64,000 bases of DNA, from NCBI RefSeq assembly GCF_013166605.1, contig NZ_JABKKF010000003.1:124001-188000 (forward strand), in the 5' to 3' direction. The position numbers were made by a program, and so were the translations under genes. The number at the start of each line of letters is the position of its first letter. Position 1 is the first letter of the stretch. The stretch is from Xylanibacter muris. GTDB lineage: Bacteria; Bacteroidota; Bacteroidia; Bacteroidales; Bacteroidaceae. This document shows, one piece after another, positions 43,683 through 53,043 of this stretch. Under the pieces are notes generated by a model. That model saw only the letters and a program-made list of their open reading frames with translations. It was not told the DNA's origin and did no database searches.

Positions 43683-46600
43683 ATGGTACAAAAGTTCATT
43701 TATCAGCTGTCTGCCATTATTGTCATGCTGCTTTGCGTGTCGCCATCAGCGCGTGCGCAGCAGGAAGGCAACGTGGTCACACAGCTTCAGTTCGGCAAGC
43801 AGGTGATAACCGTGCCCACCGGACAAGAGCTGACATTCTACGACCCTAAAGGTACGGGGCCGATTTCAAGCAGCTCGTCAAACAACACCCATTCGCTCAC
43901 GGTGTTCAAGCCGGAAGAGGAGGGAATGGCCGTTCAAGTATGCTTTGAGCAGATTGACGTAAGGAATGACGGAGCATCGTATCCGGGAGAAGTCAGAGCC
44001 TACAGCGGTAATCCCGATGCCGATGATTCCTTTGAGTGGGCGACAGGCGTATACGGAGCATTCAATACTCTTCCTGAAGGCAATGTCATTAAGACATACG
44101 ACGGTGAGTATTCACATGACTCTATTTACTCTACATCACCGGACGGTATATTGTCTGTTGGTATGCTGTGGCGTTATGCCAAGCGTTGTGAAGGATGGGT
44201 GGCAAAGGTTAAGGCCATTAAGCTTACGGAGATGGAGGTTACAGGTGGCGGTACTGATTATTCCGTTGTTTCGGCTTCACCGTCGGCAAAGACAAATGTT
44301 CCATTTGCCGCATTTTACCTCGATGCTGCCGGAATAACGTCTCCCGACCGTCTTACTTCCGTCAGATTCAAGATGACCAAGAATGCTGCGGGGATAGATC
44401 CGCTGTCACTCAGACTTTATTCCGGTAATGTCATAACAAAAGATTCGCAACCTTTGGATGCCGTAGTGGCAGCTGATGGTGATGGTTGGCACATCACTCT
44501 CGATCACATCTTATCCCAAGGTAAGAACATGTTTGTCATTGCCGGTGATTTCCCGTTAGACGCCCCAGTGTCGGCTTCAGTAGAGATAGAGGTGACAGGA
44601 TTGACAACGTCGGCCATGCCTGATGGAGTGACACCGTTTAGCGGTACCGATCCTGTTGCAGTACTTAATCCTGCCATTGTGATGATTGCTGAAGGCGAGA
44701 CAACGGCTACCGTAGGCGATACTCCTTTGGCATTCTATGATGACGGAGGGGTTGACGGACAGATAACGAAAGGCTTCAAGGGAATTATCACTTTTGTACC
44801 TGAGAAACCGGGAAAGAAAGTGATGATAGACATTAAGAGCCTGAAACTTTATGAAGGTTCCGTTTATTACCAGTATCTCAATATATATAATGGTAAGGAG
44901 GCTGTGCCTGAAAACCTTGTGAAACGGATGAAGAACGGCAGTACGGCTATTGTTCACTCTTCTTCTGAAGACGGGGCATTGACTGTGGAGCTCAGCCACA
45001 ACGGACTGACAGGGTTCACGGCCGACGGTTTTGAGGCCACGGTAAGCCTGTTCGAGCCACAGCCGATGACGCTTGACTCAATCTTCGTTTCACAGGTTAC
45101 GGAAGGTACTGTCTGCGCAGGAGACACCGGTCAGCCGATACTCAGGCTTAATTTACGTACGTATGATACTGAGCCTGTGCTTACTGCCACGAAGTTCCGC
45201 TTCACGACCAACAATACTTTCGATGTGATAACCGGAGCCGCTCTTTACTATGGCCGTGCCGATGACAGATTCTCTGCAATGATAAGAGTTGGCGAGGCTG
45301 AGGTGAATGGAGATGTCTTCGAGATAACCGTATCGGAGCCAGTGGCGCTTGTCGAGGGTGAGAATCATTTCATGCTCGTATACGATATTGATAATATGGC
45401 CGTGAACGGTAAGAAGATAGATGCCGCACTTGTTTCCGTTGTTGCAGGCGGTGAGACCTTTACACCTGCTTTGGGAAATCCTGACGGTGACCGCACCGTG
45501 GAGAACACCGTATATTCACATGCCGGACAAGGCACGGTGACAAAATCGGTGAATGGAAGTCTTGCGTTCAGGACACAGCCTAAGGGCGAATATTCATCCG
45601 ACTATGAGGCCGGTACCGATGACCGCATCAACACATTCGTACCGATGCACGATGGAATGATGTGCCAGATGGACATCACAAAGTTCGACCTATACTATGG
45701 CTCGTCGTCATACCAGCCGAAAGCAAAGTTCCGTGTATACAGCGGACAGGGTACTGACGGTGAGCTTCTTTGGGAACTGTCATCTGCAGACCATAAGACA
45801 ACGGGACCGGAACGGATTCTCCGCTCCACATCATCAGATGGGGCGATTACCGTAGTGTTCAATCCCAATGAGAGTGCAACGTACTATACAGCGAAAGGTT
45901 TCGAGGCGGTTGTGAGCGAGTATAAGTCGCAGCCTATGGCATTGGATACTGTTATTGTGGCTCAGACATCCACGGATATAGTCTCTCCTGGAATGAAAGA
46001 CCAGGCCTTGCTTACAGTGAATGTTGTTACCGCGGGCGACATAGATCCTCTCGCGCTCGACAGAATGAAACTCGGTCTTAAAGGGTTGCAAGGAAACATT
46101 TCACGGCTCAGCCTGTATGCGGTGGGGGCAAAAGATATGGAGCCTGTTGTCGGTGCAACGCCTGTGGCCACTGTTGCTGTTACGGAAGAAACGGCAGAGG
46201 CAGTGCTTGTTCCGGAGCAATGTAAACTTAGGGAAGGAAGCAACTATTTCCGTATCACTGCCGATGTCAGTGACGGTGCGGAAAGCGAGGGACTTGTCGA
46301 TGCGTCTGTAATTTCCTTATGTCTCAGCGGTAATGAAAATGATATTGCCGGAGGCGATCCGGATGGAACGCGCACGGTGAAGGATGTGTATGTGATGCAT
46401 GCCGGTGACAATGGGGAGATTGTCGTGAAACCAGGGCGTAAGATTCTTTTCTATGACAATGGAGGCGCGTCTGGAAGTGCATCCAAGGGTTTTGAGGGAA
46501 AGGTGACGTTTGCTCCCGGTGCCGAAGGTGATGTGATAAAACTCGTTTATAACAATATAAAGCTCGGCTACAGCGATCATCTTTATATATATGACGGCAC

Positions 46601-49600
46601 TGTGGCTGAAGGTGTCGGGCCGGTAAAGGATTATTCCGGTTCAAACATACAGGATAGGGAGTATGTTTCGGGTGCGGCCGATGGAAAGGTGACTGTAAGG
46701 TTTGTGGTGAAGAGCAGCTATAGCCTGCCTGACTTCGAGATGGAAGTTTCGTCATACCGCAGGAAAGCCAAGGAAATAGCGGCGGTGAAAGTGGACACCG
46801 TTGCCCCCGCAGGAGTGCTTCGCGGACAGCAGGATGTTCCAATGTTGCGTGTGGCGATGACTGTTGAAGGCGACTATGACACTGTGTCTGTCGTAAGGTT
46901 TACTGCTTGTAGTAAAGATGTGAAGGCCGTGAAAGTCTTCTATACAGGAACAGCAGATGTTTTTGCACCGACATGTCTCTATGGTGTTTGCGATTCTCCT
47001 TCTGAAGGACAGGTGGATATTGCCGGCAAGACATTCATTACCGAGAACGGCATACACTATTTCTGGCTCGCTTATGATGTTGATGCCTCAGCGGAGATTG
47101 GAAGCAGACCGGCTGTTTCTCTCGGTTCGATCACAGCCGGAGACAATACTGTTACTATTGAAAATGCAAATGCTGGGGCAACGGTGAGGGAAGGTGTCCA
47201 CGGCATAATCACTGTAGGAGCCGGTGCTGACTTCGGCACGGTGCAGGGGGCTGTCGACCATATCGCGGAAGGTATCGACGGTCCGGTGGTTATAAACATC
47301 ATGCGCGGTATATACAACGAGCGTGTGAACGTGCCTGATATTCCCGGAACATCGGCAATCAACACCATCATCATACAGAGTGAGAGCGGCTATAGCGATG
47401 TGAAGATTTATCACAACAGTTATGACGAGCCAGACTATTCCGATGACAAGATGTTCCACGAGTACGGAGTGTTTACCATTTCCGGAGCCGACTATCTGAC
47501 GTTACGCGGCATCGAGCTCACTACGGCAGATATTAAGTATCCGAGTGTTGTTCATGTGAAGAACGTAAGCCGTCATGTCACTGTGGACAGCTGTTATGTT
47601 CACGCGGAGATGACCACAAGCTACTCCGATGACATAAACCTTATTTATACTTACGCAAAGAGTGAGCCTAATGCGAACAACGACTATCTTACTGTAAGAA
47701 ACTCTCTGCTTGAGGGCGGGTATGTCGGTGTGCGTTTCACCGGCACGAGCACATTGTCGCTGCCCAAGCAGGTTGGCGGAATAGTAGAGAACTGTGTTTT
47801 CCGCAATCAAGGTTCAAAAAGTATCTATGCTTATGACGAGCTTGGCATACGCATAGCGGACAACATTTTCGAAAACAATGCGTCCGATGCGTCAACGTGC
47901 TATGGTATCGATTTGAATGTGCGTGAAGAATACAGGGAAAGCACTGTTATAGAAAACAACCGTTTCAACTTTGCAGCCGCCAAGGCAGCCATTCCCGTTT
48001 ATATCCGCGGTATCAAGGCATCGGCATCTGTGCCCGGATTGATTAAAAACAATGAGATTGTGCTCAACAGCACTGCCAGATCAAGTGCCGGTATCGAGTT
48101 CTCAGGTCCGTCATCCAATGTGAACATCGCACATAACACCGTCCGTGTCAGCGGCATGTCTTCTAACGCCGTATTGTGGTTCAACGACGACATGGGTGAG
48201 GGCGTCAGTGTGGTTAACAACATTTTGCAGAACGAGTCGCACAGTCCGGTCTACAGATTCTACCGTGCAACAAATATCCCGACTGTAAGCTTCTCAAACA
48301 ACATGCTTTTCACCAACGGCACTGTGTTTGCGTATGCTCAGGACGACATTGCAACCTTTGATGACTGGAAACAGACGTCTTCTTCAGATGCCGGAAGCTA
48401 CAACGACAGCACGGTATTCCTCAGCAACGTCATACTCGAGCCGGCTGCAGAAGGAAATCTTCTCAATGCCATTCCATTGGCCTATGTGGCAGAGGATATT
48501 GACGGCACGCGGCGTTCCTCAACAGCCCCGACCATCGGAGCATACGAGTATAATCCGGATGCGGCTACAGCTGTTCCTGTACCGGAGGACGGTTTTCCGT
48601 TTGTTGGTAATATTACGGACTCAACGGCCGTGGTATACGTTAAGGCCTGTCTCAATGGCAAGGCATACGTGACAGTCAGGGATGCTGATGTACCGGTTCC
48701 TGCGAAGGATGAGGTGCTGGATGCATCCGCAGCATTAAACATCCGTAAAAACAAAGTGGCTTCGGCAGTTGCAGATACATTGACAAAAGACCGTGAATAT
48801 GTGGCATACGTGGTGCTGGAAAGTCTCTACGGTATCACTTCAGACGTGATTGCAACCGACAGGTTTACGGCAAATGGAGAACCTGTGATAGAGATTCCTT
48901 CTGTAATCGTTGATGCTGAGGGAAGTACTGTGGCTAAAGGCGAAGCAGCCGTGTTTACGGTTACTGTGCTTGGAGGCACGGCTCCGTTTGACATCCGTTG
49001 GATTGACGGCAAGCACAATGAGATAGCTACGGACGAGATTGTGATGCTTGGCACTTCCGCATTGGAATATATCCCCACGGAATGTGACGACTACTATGTG
49101 ACCGTGACTGACGCCAACGGCAAACAGGCAACAGATACGTGCCGCGTGATTTTGACAGGCGAAGCAGTTTCCGCTACTTTCGAGAATCTTTGGCTTGCGC
49201 CCGAGAGTTCGTGGAGCGGACCCCACACCAAGGGAAATGTGGTGTCCGGACTGTATGGCGATGAGATGCACGGCTCGTTTGTGAGCGGCTCGTATTCGTT
49301 CTCAAATGTCTACAATCTCTCTTACGGTTCGTGGAGTGGATTTGCTTACTCTAACAGCACGTCAAGTGATTTCATTACAATGAAAGACCAGTATAATTCC
49401 GTCACGGGAAAAGGCTTTGACGGATCGGATAACTATTGTGTGGCGTTTACGTCGGGTACTATCGGTATCCTGAATGCGGAAGATGGTGATGAGCTGAGAG
49501 GATGCTATGTGACTAACTCCGCATATACTCTGCACACCATTCTCAATGGTGACAGCTATGCCAGGAAGTTCGAAACGGGCGACTGGCTTAAGGTTGTCTT

Positions 49601-49997
49601 CACCGGAAAGCATGCCGATGGCACAGAGTCTTCTGTTGAATACTATCTGGCCGACTACCGTTCCGACAATATTGCCGAGCATACTTATGCGAATAAATGG
49701 GAGTGGGTAGATCTGTCACCTCTCGGAAAAGTTGTTTCGGTGAGCTTCACCCTGGACGGTTCAGATGCTTCTGCATGGGGGCTTAACACTCCGGCATACT
49801 TCTGTATGGACAGTTTCAATGGAGTCTCGCCCCAAATACCCGATGGTATTGGGTCTGTTTCTGGAAGCAACGGTGACGGTGATGTTCGCGAGATTGCGCG
49901 CCACACTCTTGACGGACGTCCGCTTGCATCTCCGGTGCCAGGTGTTAATATCGTTAAGATGAGCGATGGCACTACAATAAAGGTAGTGGTAAAGTAA
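43683..49997 (+). CDS. Giant modular surface protein under cobalamin control (CUB-like, BNR_N-like, beta-helix, DUF4465-like)
   Basis: A 2104-residue exported protein (signal peptide 1-25, ARA-Q). Four modules of about 280-300 residues each join a CUB-like beta-sandwich (starting near 30, 330, 609, 901) to a BNR-repeat neuraminidase N-terminal-like domain (near 190, 462, 753, 1030). A parallel beta-helix follows (about 1172-1617, 'NNRF', 'NNEI', 'NNIL' turns), then a fibronectin-like and an Ig-like domain (to 1825) and a DUF4465-like domain (about 1828-2055: 'ATFENLWLAPESSWSG', 'FDGSDNYCVAF'). The end (HTLDGRPL, GVNIVKMSDGTTIKVVVK) is a type IX-like sorting tag. As I recall, DUF4465-type domains occur in Bacteroidales B12-uptake proteins (BtuH), so B12 binding on the cell surface is likely. 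No btuB or btuG lies beside it. Confidence 0.88.
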   Translation: MVQKFIYQLSAIIVMLLCVSPSARAQQEGNVVTQLQFGKQVITVPTGQELTFYDPKGTGPISSSSSNNTHSLTVFKPEEEGMAVQVCFEQIDVRNDGASYPGEVRAYSGNPDADDSFEWATGVYGAFNTLPEGNVIKTYDGEYSHDSIYSTSPDGILSVGMLWRYAKRCEGWVAKVKAIKLTEMEVTGGGTDYSVVSASPSAKTNVPFAAFYLDAAGITSPDRLTSVRFKMTKNAAGIDPLSLRLYSGNVITKDSQPLDAVVAADGDGWHITLDHILSQGKNMFVIAGDFPLDAPVSASVEIEVTGLTTSAMPDGVTPFSGTDPVAVLNPAIVMIAEGETTATVGDTPLAFYDDGGVDGQITKGFKGIITFVPEKPGKKVMIDIKSLKLYEGSVYYQYLNIYNGKEAVPENLVKRMKNGSTAIVHSSSEDGALTVELSHNGLTGFTADGFEATVSLFEPQPMTLDSIFVSQVTEGTVCAGDTGQPILRLNLRTYDTEPVLTATKFRFTTNNTFDVITGAALYYGRADDRFSAMIRVGEAEVNGDVFEITVSEPVALVEGENHFMLVYDIDNMAVNGKKIDAALVSVVAGGETFTPALGNPDGDRTVENTVYSHAGQGTVTKSVNGSLAFRTQPKGEYSSDYEAGTDDRINTFVPMHDGMMCQMDITKFDLYYGSSSYQPKAKFRVYSGQGTDGELLWELSSADHKTTGPERILRSTSSDGAITVVFNPNESATYYTAKGFEAVVSEYKSQPMALDTVIVAQTSTDIVSPGMKDQALLTVNVVTAGDIDPLALDRMKLGLKGLQGNISRLSLYAVGAKDMEPVVGATPVATVAVTEETAEAVLVPEQCKLREGSNYFRITADVSDGAESEGLVDASVISLCLSGNENDIAGGDPDGTRTVKDVYVMHAGDNGEIVVKPGRKILFYDNGGASGSASKGFEGKVTFAPGAEGDVIKLVYNNIKLGYSDHLYIYDGTVAEGVGPVKDYSGSNIQDREYVSGAADGKVTVRFVVKSSYSLPDFEMEVSSYRRKAKEIAAVKVDTVAPAGVLRGQQDVPMLRVAMTVEGDYDTVSVVRFTACSKDVKAVKVFYTGTADVFAPTCLYGVCDSPSEGQVDIAGKTFITENGIHYFWLAYDVDASAEIGSRPAVSLGSITAGDNTVTIENANAGATVREGVHGIITVGAGADFGTVQGAVDHIAEGIDGPVVINIMRGIYNERVNVPDIPGTSAINTIIIQSESGYSDVKIYHNSYDEPDYSDDKMFHEYGVFTISGADYLTLRGIELTTADIKYPSVVHVKNVSRHVTVDSCYVHAEMTTSYSDDINLIYTYAKSEPNANNDYLTVRNSLLEGGYVGVRFTGTSTLSLPKQVGGIVENCVFRNQGSKSIYAYDELGIRIADNIFENNASDASTCYGIDLNVREEYRESTVIENNRFNFAAAKAAIPVYIRGIKASASVPGLIKNNEIVLNSTARSSAGIEFSGPSSNVNIAHNTVRVSGMSSNAVLWFNDDMGEGVSVVNNILQNESHSPVYRFYRATNIPTVSFSNNMLFTNGTVFAYAQDDIATFDDWKQTSSSDAGSYNDSTVFLSNVILEPAAEGNLLNAIPLAYVAEDIDGTRRSSTAPTIGAYEYNPDAATAVPVPEDGFPFVGNITDSTAVVYVKACLNGKAYVTVRDADVPVPAKDEVLDASAALNIRKNKVASAVADTLTKDREYVAYVVLESLYGITSDVIATDRFTANGEPVIEIPSVIVDAEGSTVAKGEAAVFTVTVLGGTAPFDIRWIDGKHNEIATDEIVMLGTSALEYIPTECDDYYVTVTDANGKQATDTCRVILTGEAVSATFENLWLAPESSWSGPHTKGNVVSGLYGDEMHGSFVSGSYSFSNVYNLSYGSWSGFAYSNSTSSDFITMKDQYNSVTGKGFDGSDNYCVAFTSGTIGILNAEDGDELRGCYVTNSAYTLHTILNGDSYARKFETGDWLKVVFTGKHADGTESSVEYYLADYRSDNIAEHTYANKWEWVDLSPLGKVVSVSFTLDGSDASAWGLNTPAYFCMDSFNGVSPQIPDGIGSVSGSNGDGDVREIARHTLDGRPLASPVPGVNIVKMSDGTTIKVVVK

Positions 49998-50032
49998 GAA
50001 CCTAAGTTACAAATTGTAACTATAAGAATAGA

Positions 50033-50081
50033 AAGAGTCGTGCCAAGCTCTGTTTTGAGAATGGTACGACTCTTCTTTTTT
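50033..50081 (+). terminator. Terminator after the giant surface protein gene
   Basis: AAGAGTCGTGCCA (50033-50045) and TGGTACGACTCTT (50062-50074) pair with one G-U, followed by CTTTTTTT. Confidence 0.85.
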
Positions 50082-50155
50082 GCCTTTAAGGATGTTCAAG
50101 TTTCAAATCAAAAGCTAATCTAAACTGAAATTGAGTTTTGTCACAACATCTTTTT

Positions 50156-51286
50156 CTATTTGTTGTAATAATTCTCCCATCTATAGTTTTCACTGACTAC
50201 ATTCATGTCTTCATGATACATTTCCATGTTGGTAATATCTGTCATAGAGACAGATTGCGTTTTCAATGTTTTGGTCTTGTAATCAATGATTTCAAATGTA
50301 ACCTTGGCCTTGTTGTTGGACAGGAATGAGTATGTTTCCTTTTTCAATACCGTGCCATACCTGCTTATTTCTTGCTTATATGCCAACAATCCGTTTTTAT
50401 ACGCACGTTGATGTTTGCTGCCATCTTTCCGTGTGATTGAATATACATTTAAGTCACCTGTTCTTACAGGGGTGAAGACAAGATCCTTGTCATCAGGCTC
50501 TATACATGGGTCACGATGCCATACAGTCTTGACAATGTATCCATTCCGATAATCGGATTCCACTGAAGGCATGTAATCGGCAAATCGACACACCTTATAT
50601 TCCGGCAAATTATTTCTTTTGGGTGTCATCACGGCATGGAAAATGTAAAAGCCGCCATTCAAGTCACTTTGCCAGAAATATCGGCAAGGCTCTACCGAAA
50701 CACTCAACTTATACCCGATGGGAGCAACAATACTGTCTTTACCATATACTATATAGGCTTTTACAACATCTCCGTCCTTGTCATATTCGATGTTTGTCTG
50801 TTCATATTTCGTTGTGTCAGGATGTTCGTAGTCTATGTTGGCTATCATCTGACGAAAGCCAAGATACCCTTCTTTGGTTCTTCCGTAACCGGTGCTGTCT
50901 GATTCCAGACCTTCAAAGATTTCATACTCGTATCGAAGAAGATGCGCCAATCTTCCTTCATTGTCATAGTCATACACAAGAGTTTGTGCATAGCATTCTG
51001 ATGCCCTTGCAATCGTCGCAATCGTACGTCCTTTACAATCAAAGAATTCCGTCAGACTGTTTTGTGGAGCATATTGCAGGCGGTGAACGGCATACGAACC
51101 ATCTGAAAACCGAACGGAGTCATATTCTATCAATCCACAATAAATCATTGAATCCTCTTTGTCCGTATTGTATGGCATACTTTGTTGCTGCTTGAAATAA
51201 GTTATGCTTATATCTTCTTTTTTGTTGCAAGAAGCAACCAATAGTAGTGTCAGTCCTAATATAAATAAGGTATAACAAGTTTTCAT
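50156..51286 (-). CDS. Lipoprotein of unknown function
   Basis: A 376-residue lipoprotein from ATG 51286 (lipobox LVASC, Cys20); the frame is open further upstream but the signal peptide fixes this start. The body is beta-rich with short repeats such as 'LVYDYDNEGRLAHLLRYEY' and 'QTNIEYDKDGDVVKAYIVYG', which resemble YD/RHS-type strands, and 'RAYKNGLLAYKQEISRYG', similar to MORN-like toxin-associated repeats. I recognise no family with confidence. It is a lone gene facing the riboswitch gene. Location is probably the outer or inner membrane, periplasmic side. Confidence 0.7.
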   Translation of the reverse strand: MKTCYTLFILGLTLLLVASCNKKEDISITYFKQQQSMPYNTDKEDSMIYCGLIEYDSVRFSDGSYAVHRLQYAPQNSLTEFFDCKGRTIATIARASECYAQTLVYDYDNEGRLAHLLRYEYEIFEGLESDSTGYGRTKEGYLGFRQMIANIDYEHPDTTKYEQTNIEYDKDGDVVKAYIVYGKDSIVAPIGYKLSVSVEPCRYFWQSDLNGGFYIFHAVMTPKRNNLPEYKVCRFADYMPSVESDYRNGYIVKTVWHRDPCIEPDDKDLVFTPVRTGDLNVYSITRKDGSKHQRAYKNGLLAYKQEISRYGTVLKKETYSFLSNNKAKVTFEIIDYKTKTLKTQSVSMTDITNMEMYHEDMNVVSENYRWENYYNK

Positions 51287-51672
51287 AATCGTTTCCATAA
51301 AAATTAGACATATCCCGTTGCTATGTCTTCGTCCTGTCTTGTCGATTGTCGCGAATCTTATCTCCATGTCATTATTCTTTTTGTTTTATGACAATTATAG
51401 AGTCAAATGTAACCTCTTATATATCTGTAACGTGACATTTTCGACTATATTATTTCAACAACAAAGAAGTTTTCTCCGCAACTCTATGAAATCCTCTCGT
51501 TCCTGATTCTTTCTCTTGTAGTCCGGATAAGGATTCATATATAGTTTTTACTTTCTTTATTCACATAATAAGGCAGACAAAGAGCCTGTCTTTGTCTGCC
51601 TGGAGTTGCATATATCATTTAAACTGCCTACCTTTGCATTCCGTGTAAAAGTATAACAGGAAAAAAATATAT
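51287..51672. other. Divergent intergenic region with TrmH promoter
   Basis: About 390 bases without a gene. It contains a perfect 12-bp inverted repeat (51571-51582 with 51590-51601) and the rightward promoter TTG (51606-51608), TACCTTTGC (51629-51637) with a 20-base spacer, 35 bases before the methyltransferase gene. A leftward -7-like TACATTTG lies at 51404-51411 and may serve the lipoprotein gene. Confidence 0.55.
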
Positions 51673-52476
51673 ATGGCAGTTATTGAGATATCAACTCTCG
51701 GGTATCCCGGAGTGGAAGTGTTCGGCAGGCTTACTGAGGCGCAGTTGCGTAGCAGGGTAGAGCCGGAAAAGGGAGTGTTTATTGTGGAGAGTCCGAAGGT
51801 CATACGTGTGGCTCTCGATGCCGGGTACGAGCCTCTTGCGCTTATGTGTGAGAGGAAGCATATTACGGGTGATGCGTCCGATATAGTGGAGCGGTGTGGT
51901 GACATTCCCGTATATACAGGCGACAGAGAACTGCTTGCCAGACTCACCGGCTATACGCTCACCCGCGGTGTGCTGTGCGCCATGCGGAGACCTAAGCCGG
52001 TGTCAGTTGGCGATGTGTGCCGCGGAGCCAGGAGGATAGTGGTGATAGACGGTGTTGTGGATACTACCAATATCGGAGCCATATTCCGCTCGGCCGCCGC
52101 TCTCGGTATCGATGGTGTACTGCTCACGACTACATCGTGTGATCCCCTTAACCGTCGTGCGGTGCGCGTGTCGATGGGGTCCGTGTTTCTTGTTCCGTGG
52201 GCGTGGCTCGATATTCCGTTGCCGGAGCTTGGCCGCTATGGTTTCCGCACAGCGGCCATGGCATTGACGGATGATTCACTTACCATCGACAATCCTGTGC
52301 TTGCGGCAGAGCCACGCCTGGCTATTGTGATGGGAACAGAGGGCGACGGGTTGGCCCATGAAACAATCTCGCAGGTGGATTATGTGGTGCGTATACCGAT
52401 GTATCATTGCGTGGACTCACTTAATGTCGCCGCCGCTGCCGCTGTGGCCTTTTGGGAGTTGAGGGCGAAAGGATAA
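51673..52476 (+). CDS. TrmH/SpoU-family RNA methyltransferase
   Basis: A 267-residue SPOUT methyltransferase. Residues 20-100 form the RNA-binding substrate domain ('KGVFIVESPKVIRVALDAG'). The trefoil-knot motifs follow: 'VDTTNIGAIFRSAAALGID' (motif 1), 'LAIVMGTEGDGLAHET' (motif 2) and 'IPMYHCVDSLNVAAAAAVA' (motif 3, usually IPM.g..dSLNVs.A). It transfers a methyl group from S-adenosylmethionine to a ribose 2'-OH in tRNA or rRNA; the exact target is not clear. A single-gene unit. Confidence 0.93.
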   Translation: MAVIEISTLGYPGVEVFGRLTEAQLRSRVEPEKGVFIVESPKVIRVALDAGYEPLALMCERKHITGDASDIVERCGDIPVYTGDRELLARLTGYTLTRGVLCAMRRPKPVSVGDVCRGARRIVVIDGVVDTTNIGAIFRSAAALGIDGVLLTTTSCDPLNRRAVRVSMGSVFLVPWAWLDIPLPELGRYGFRTAAMALTDDSLTIDNPVLAAEPRLAIVMGTEGDGLAHETISQVDYVVRIPMYHCVDSLNVAAAAAVAFWELRAKG

Positions 52477-52494
52477 AGTGAATGAAAAATTAGA

Positions 52495-52670
52495 AATACT
52501 TTTACATGTTGACATATATGTAAAATTCTCTTTCAATGAATAGGCCATTCATGCTTGATGAACATGCCATTCACGTTCGATGAATGGCATGTTCATTGAA
52601 CGTGAATGGCATGCTCATTTTTAGTACACTTTTCGTTGTTGCTAATAGACTGTAAATCAGTGTGTTATAG
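52495..52670 (-). repeat. Structured repeat element with 22-bp units, copy 2
   Basis: The inverse of the element at 7990-8165. Units start at 52536, 52558, 52580 and 52602 (+ coordinates) with exact 22-base spacing, and the AT-rich leader and GAAAGAGAA tail are conserved. Two units (52559-52572 and 52580-52593) form a 14-bp perfect stem, and a competing 12-bp stem joins 52567-52578 to 52598-52609. It starts directly behind the methyltransferase stop codon. Confidence 0.75.
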
Positions 52671-52796
52671 GGATTGTGAAAACAAGCAAAAACGAGCCGG
52701 GAAATGGTTGCGAATTTTTATTACAGATAGTGGCGCTTTATTGTTTCTTTTCGTGAAATTTATGATGTTTTCCGTTCTTATCTTATTCAGCCTTGA

Positions 52797-52882
52797 GTAG
52801 GGATGTGTCTTTGGCACGTGTCAAAGGCATTGGCATTGACGTATGACAAAACACCGTACACATCGCAAAGCGATGTCCCTAC
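52797..52882. repeat. REPIN-like pair, diverged
   Basis: GTAGGGATGTGT...GTGTCA at 52797-52823 matches the 27-base half at 10055-10081. A shorter inverted half ending GATGTCCCTAC closes at 52882. The whole 570-base gap (52477-53043) between convergent genes thus consists of repeats, plus a G/C-rich run (52940-52975) similar to 8328-8349, and the terminator at 52983. Confidence 0.5.
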
Positions 52883-52982
52883 ATGGGGCGGTGCTCTGCA
52901 TACCCACCTGATGCTTCCACAACCCATCCCTTTTCCTTCCCTTTGGGGAAGTCAGGAGGGGGCTTTTTCATTCACATGTTAT

Positions 52983-53022
52983 AAAAAGACGACGTGCCGG
53001 AACTCCGGCACGTCGTCTTTTT
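52983..53022. terminator. Terminator of the tandem GH43 gene
   Basis: AAAAAGACGACGTGCCGG pairs perfectly with CCGGCACGTCGTCTTTTT around a 4-base loop. With A and T runs on both sides it works in either direction; it lies 21 bases beyond the stop of the leftward GH43 gene. Confidence 0.9.
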
Positions 53023-53043
53023 ATAATCAATGTATGTATGCTG

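Noticed and set aside
43966..44337. Alternate-frame reading within the giant protein gene
   Set aside because: The main frame is open for over 6 kb with domain repeats; this is a by-product of its base composition.
51571..51602. Terminator from a perfect 12-bp inverted repeat
   Set aside because: No T-run follows on either strand, and no gene ends into it, so it is only noted as an inverted repeat.
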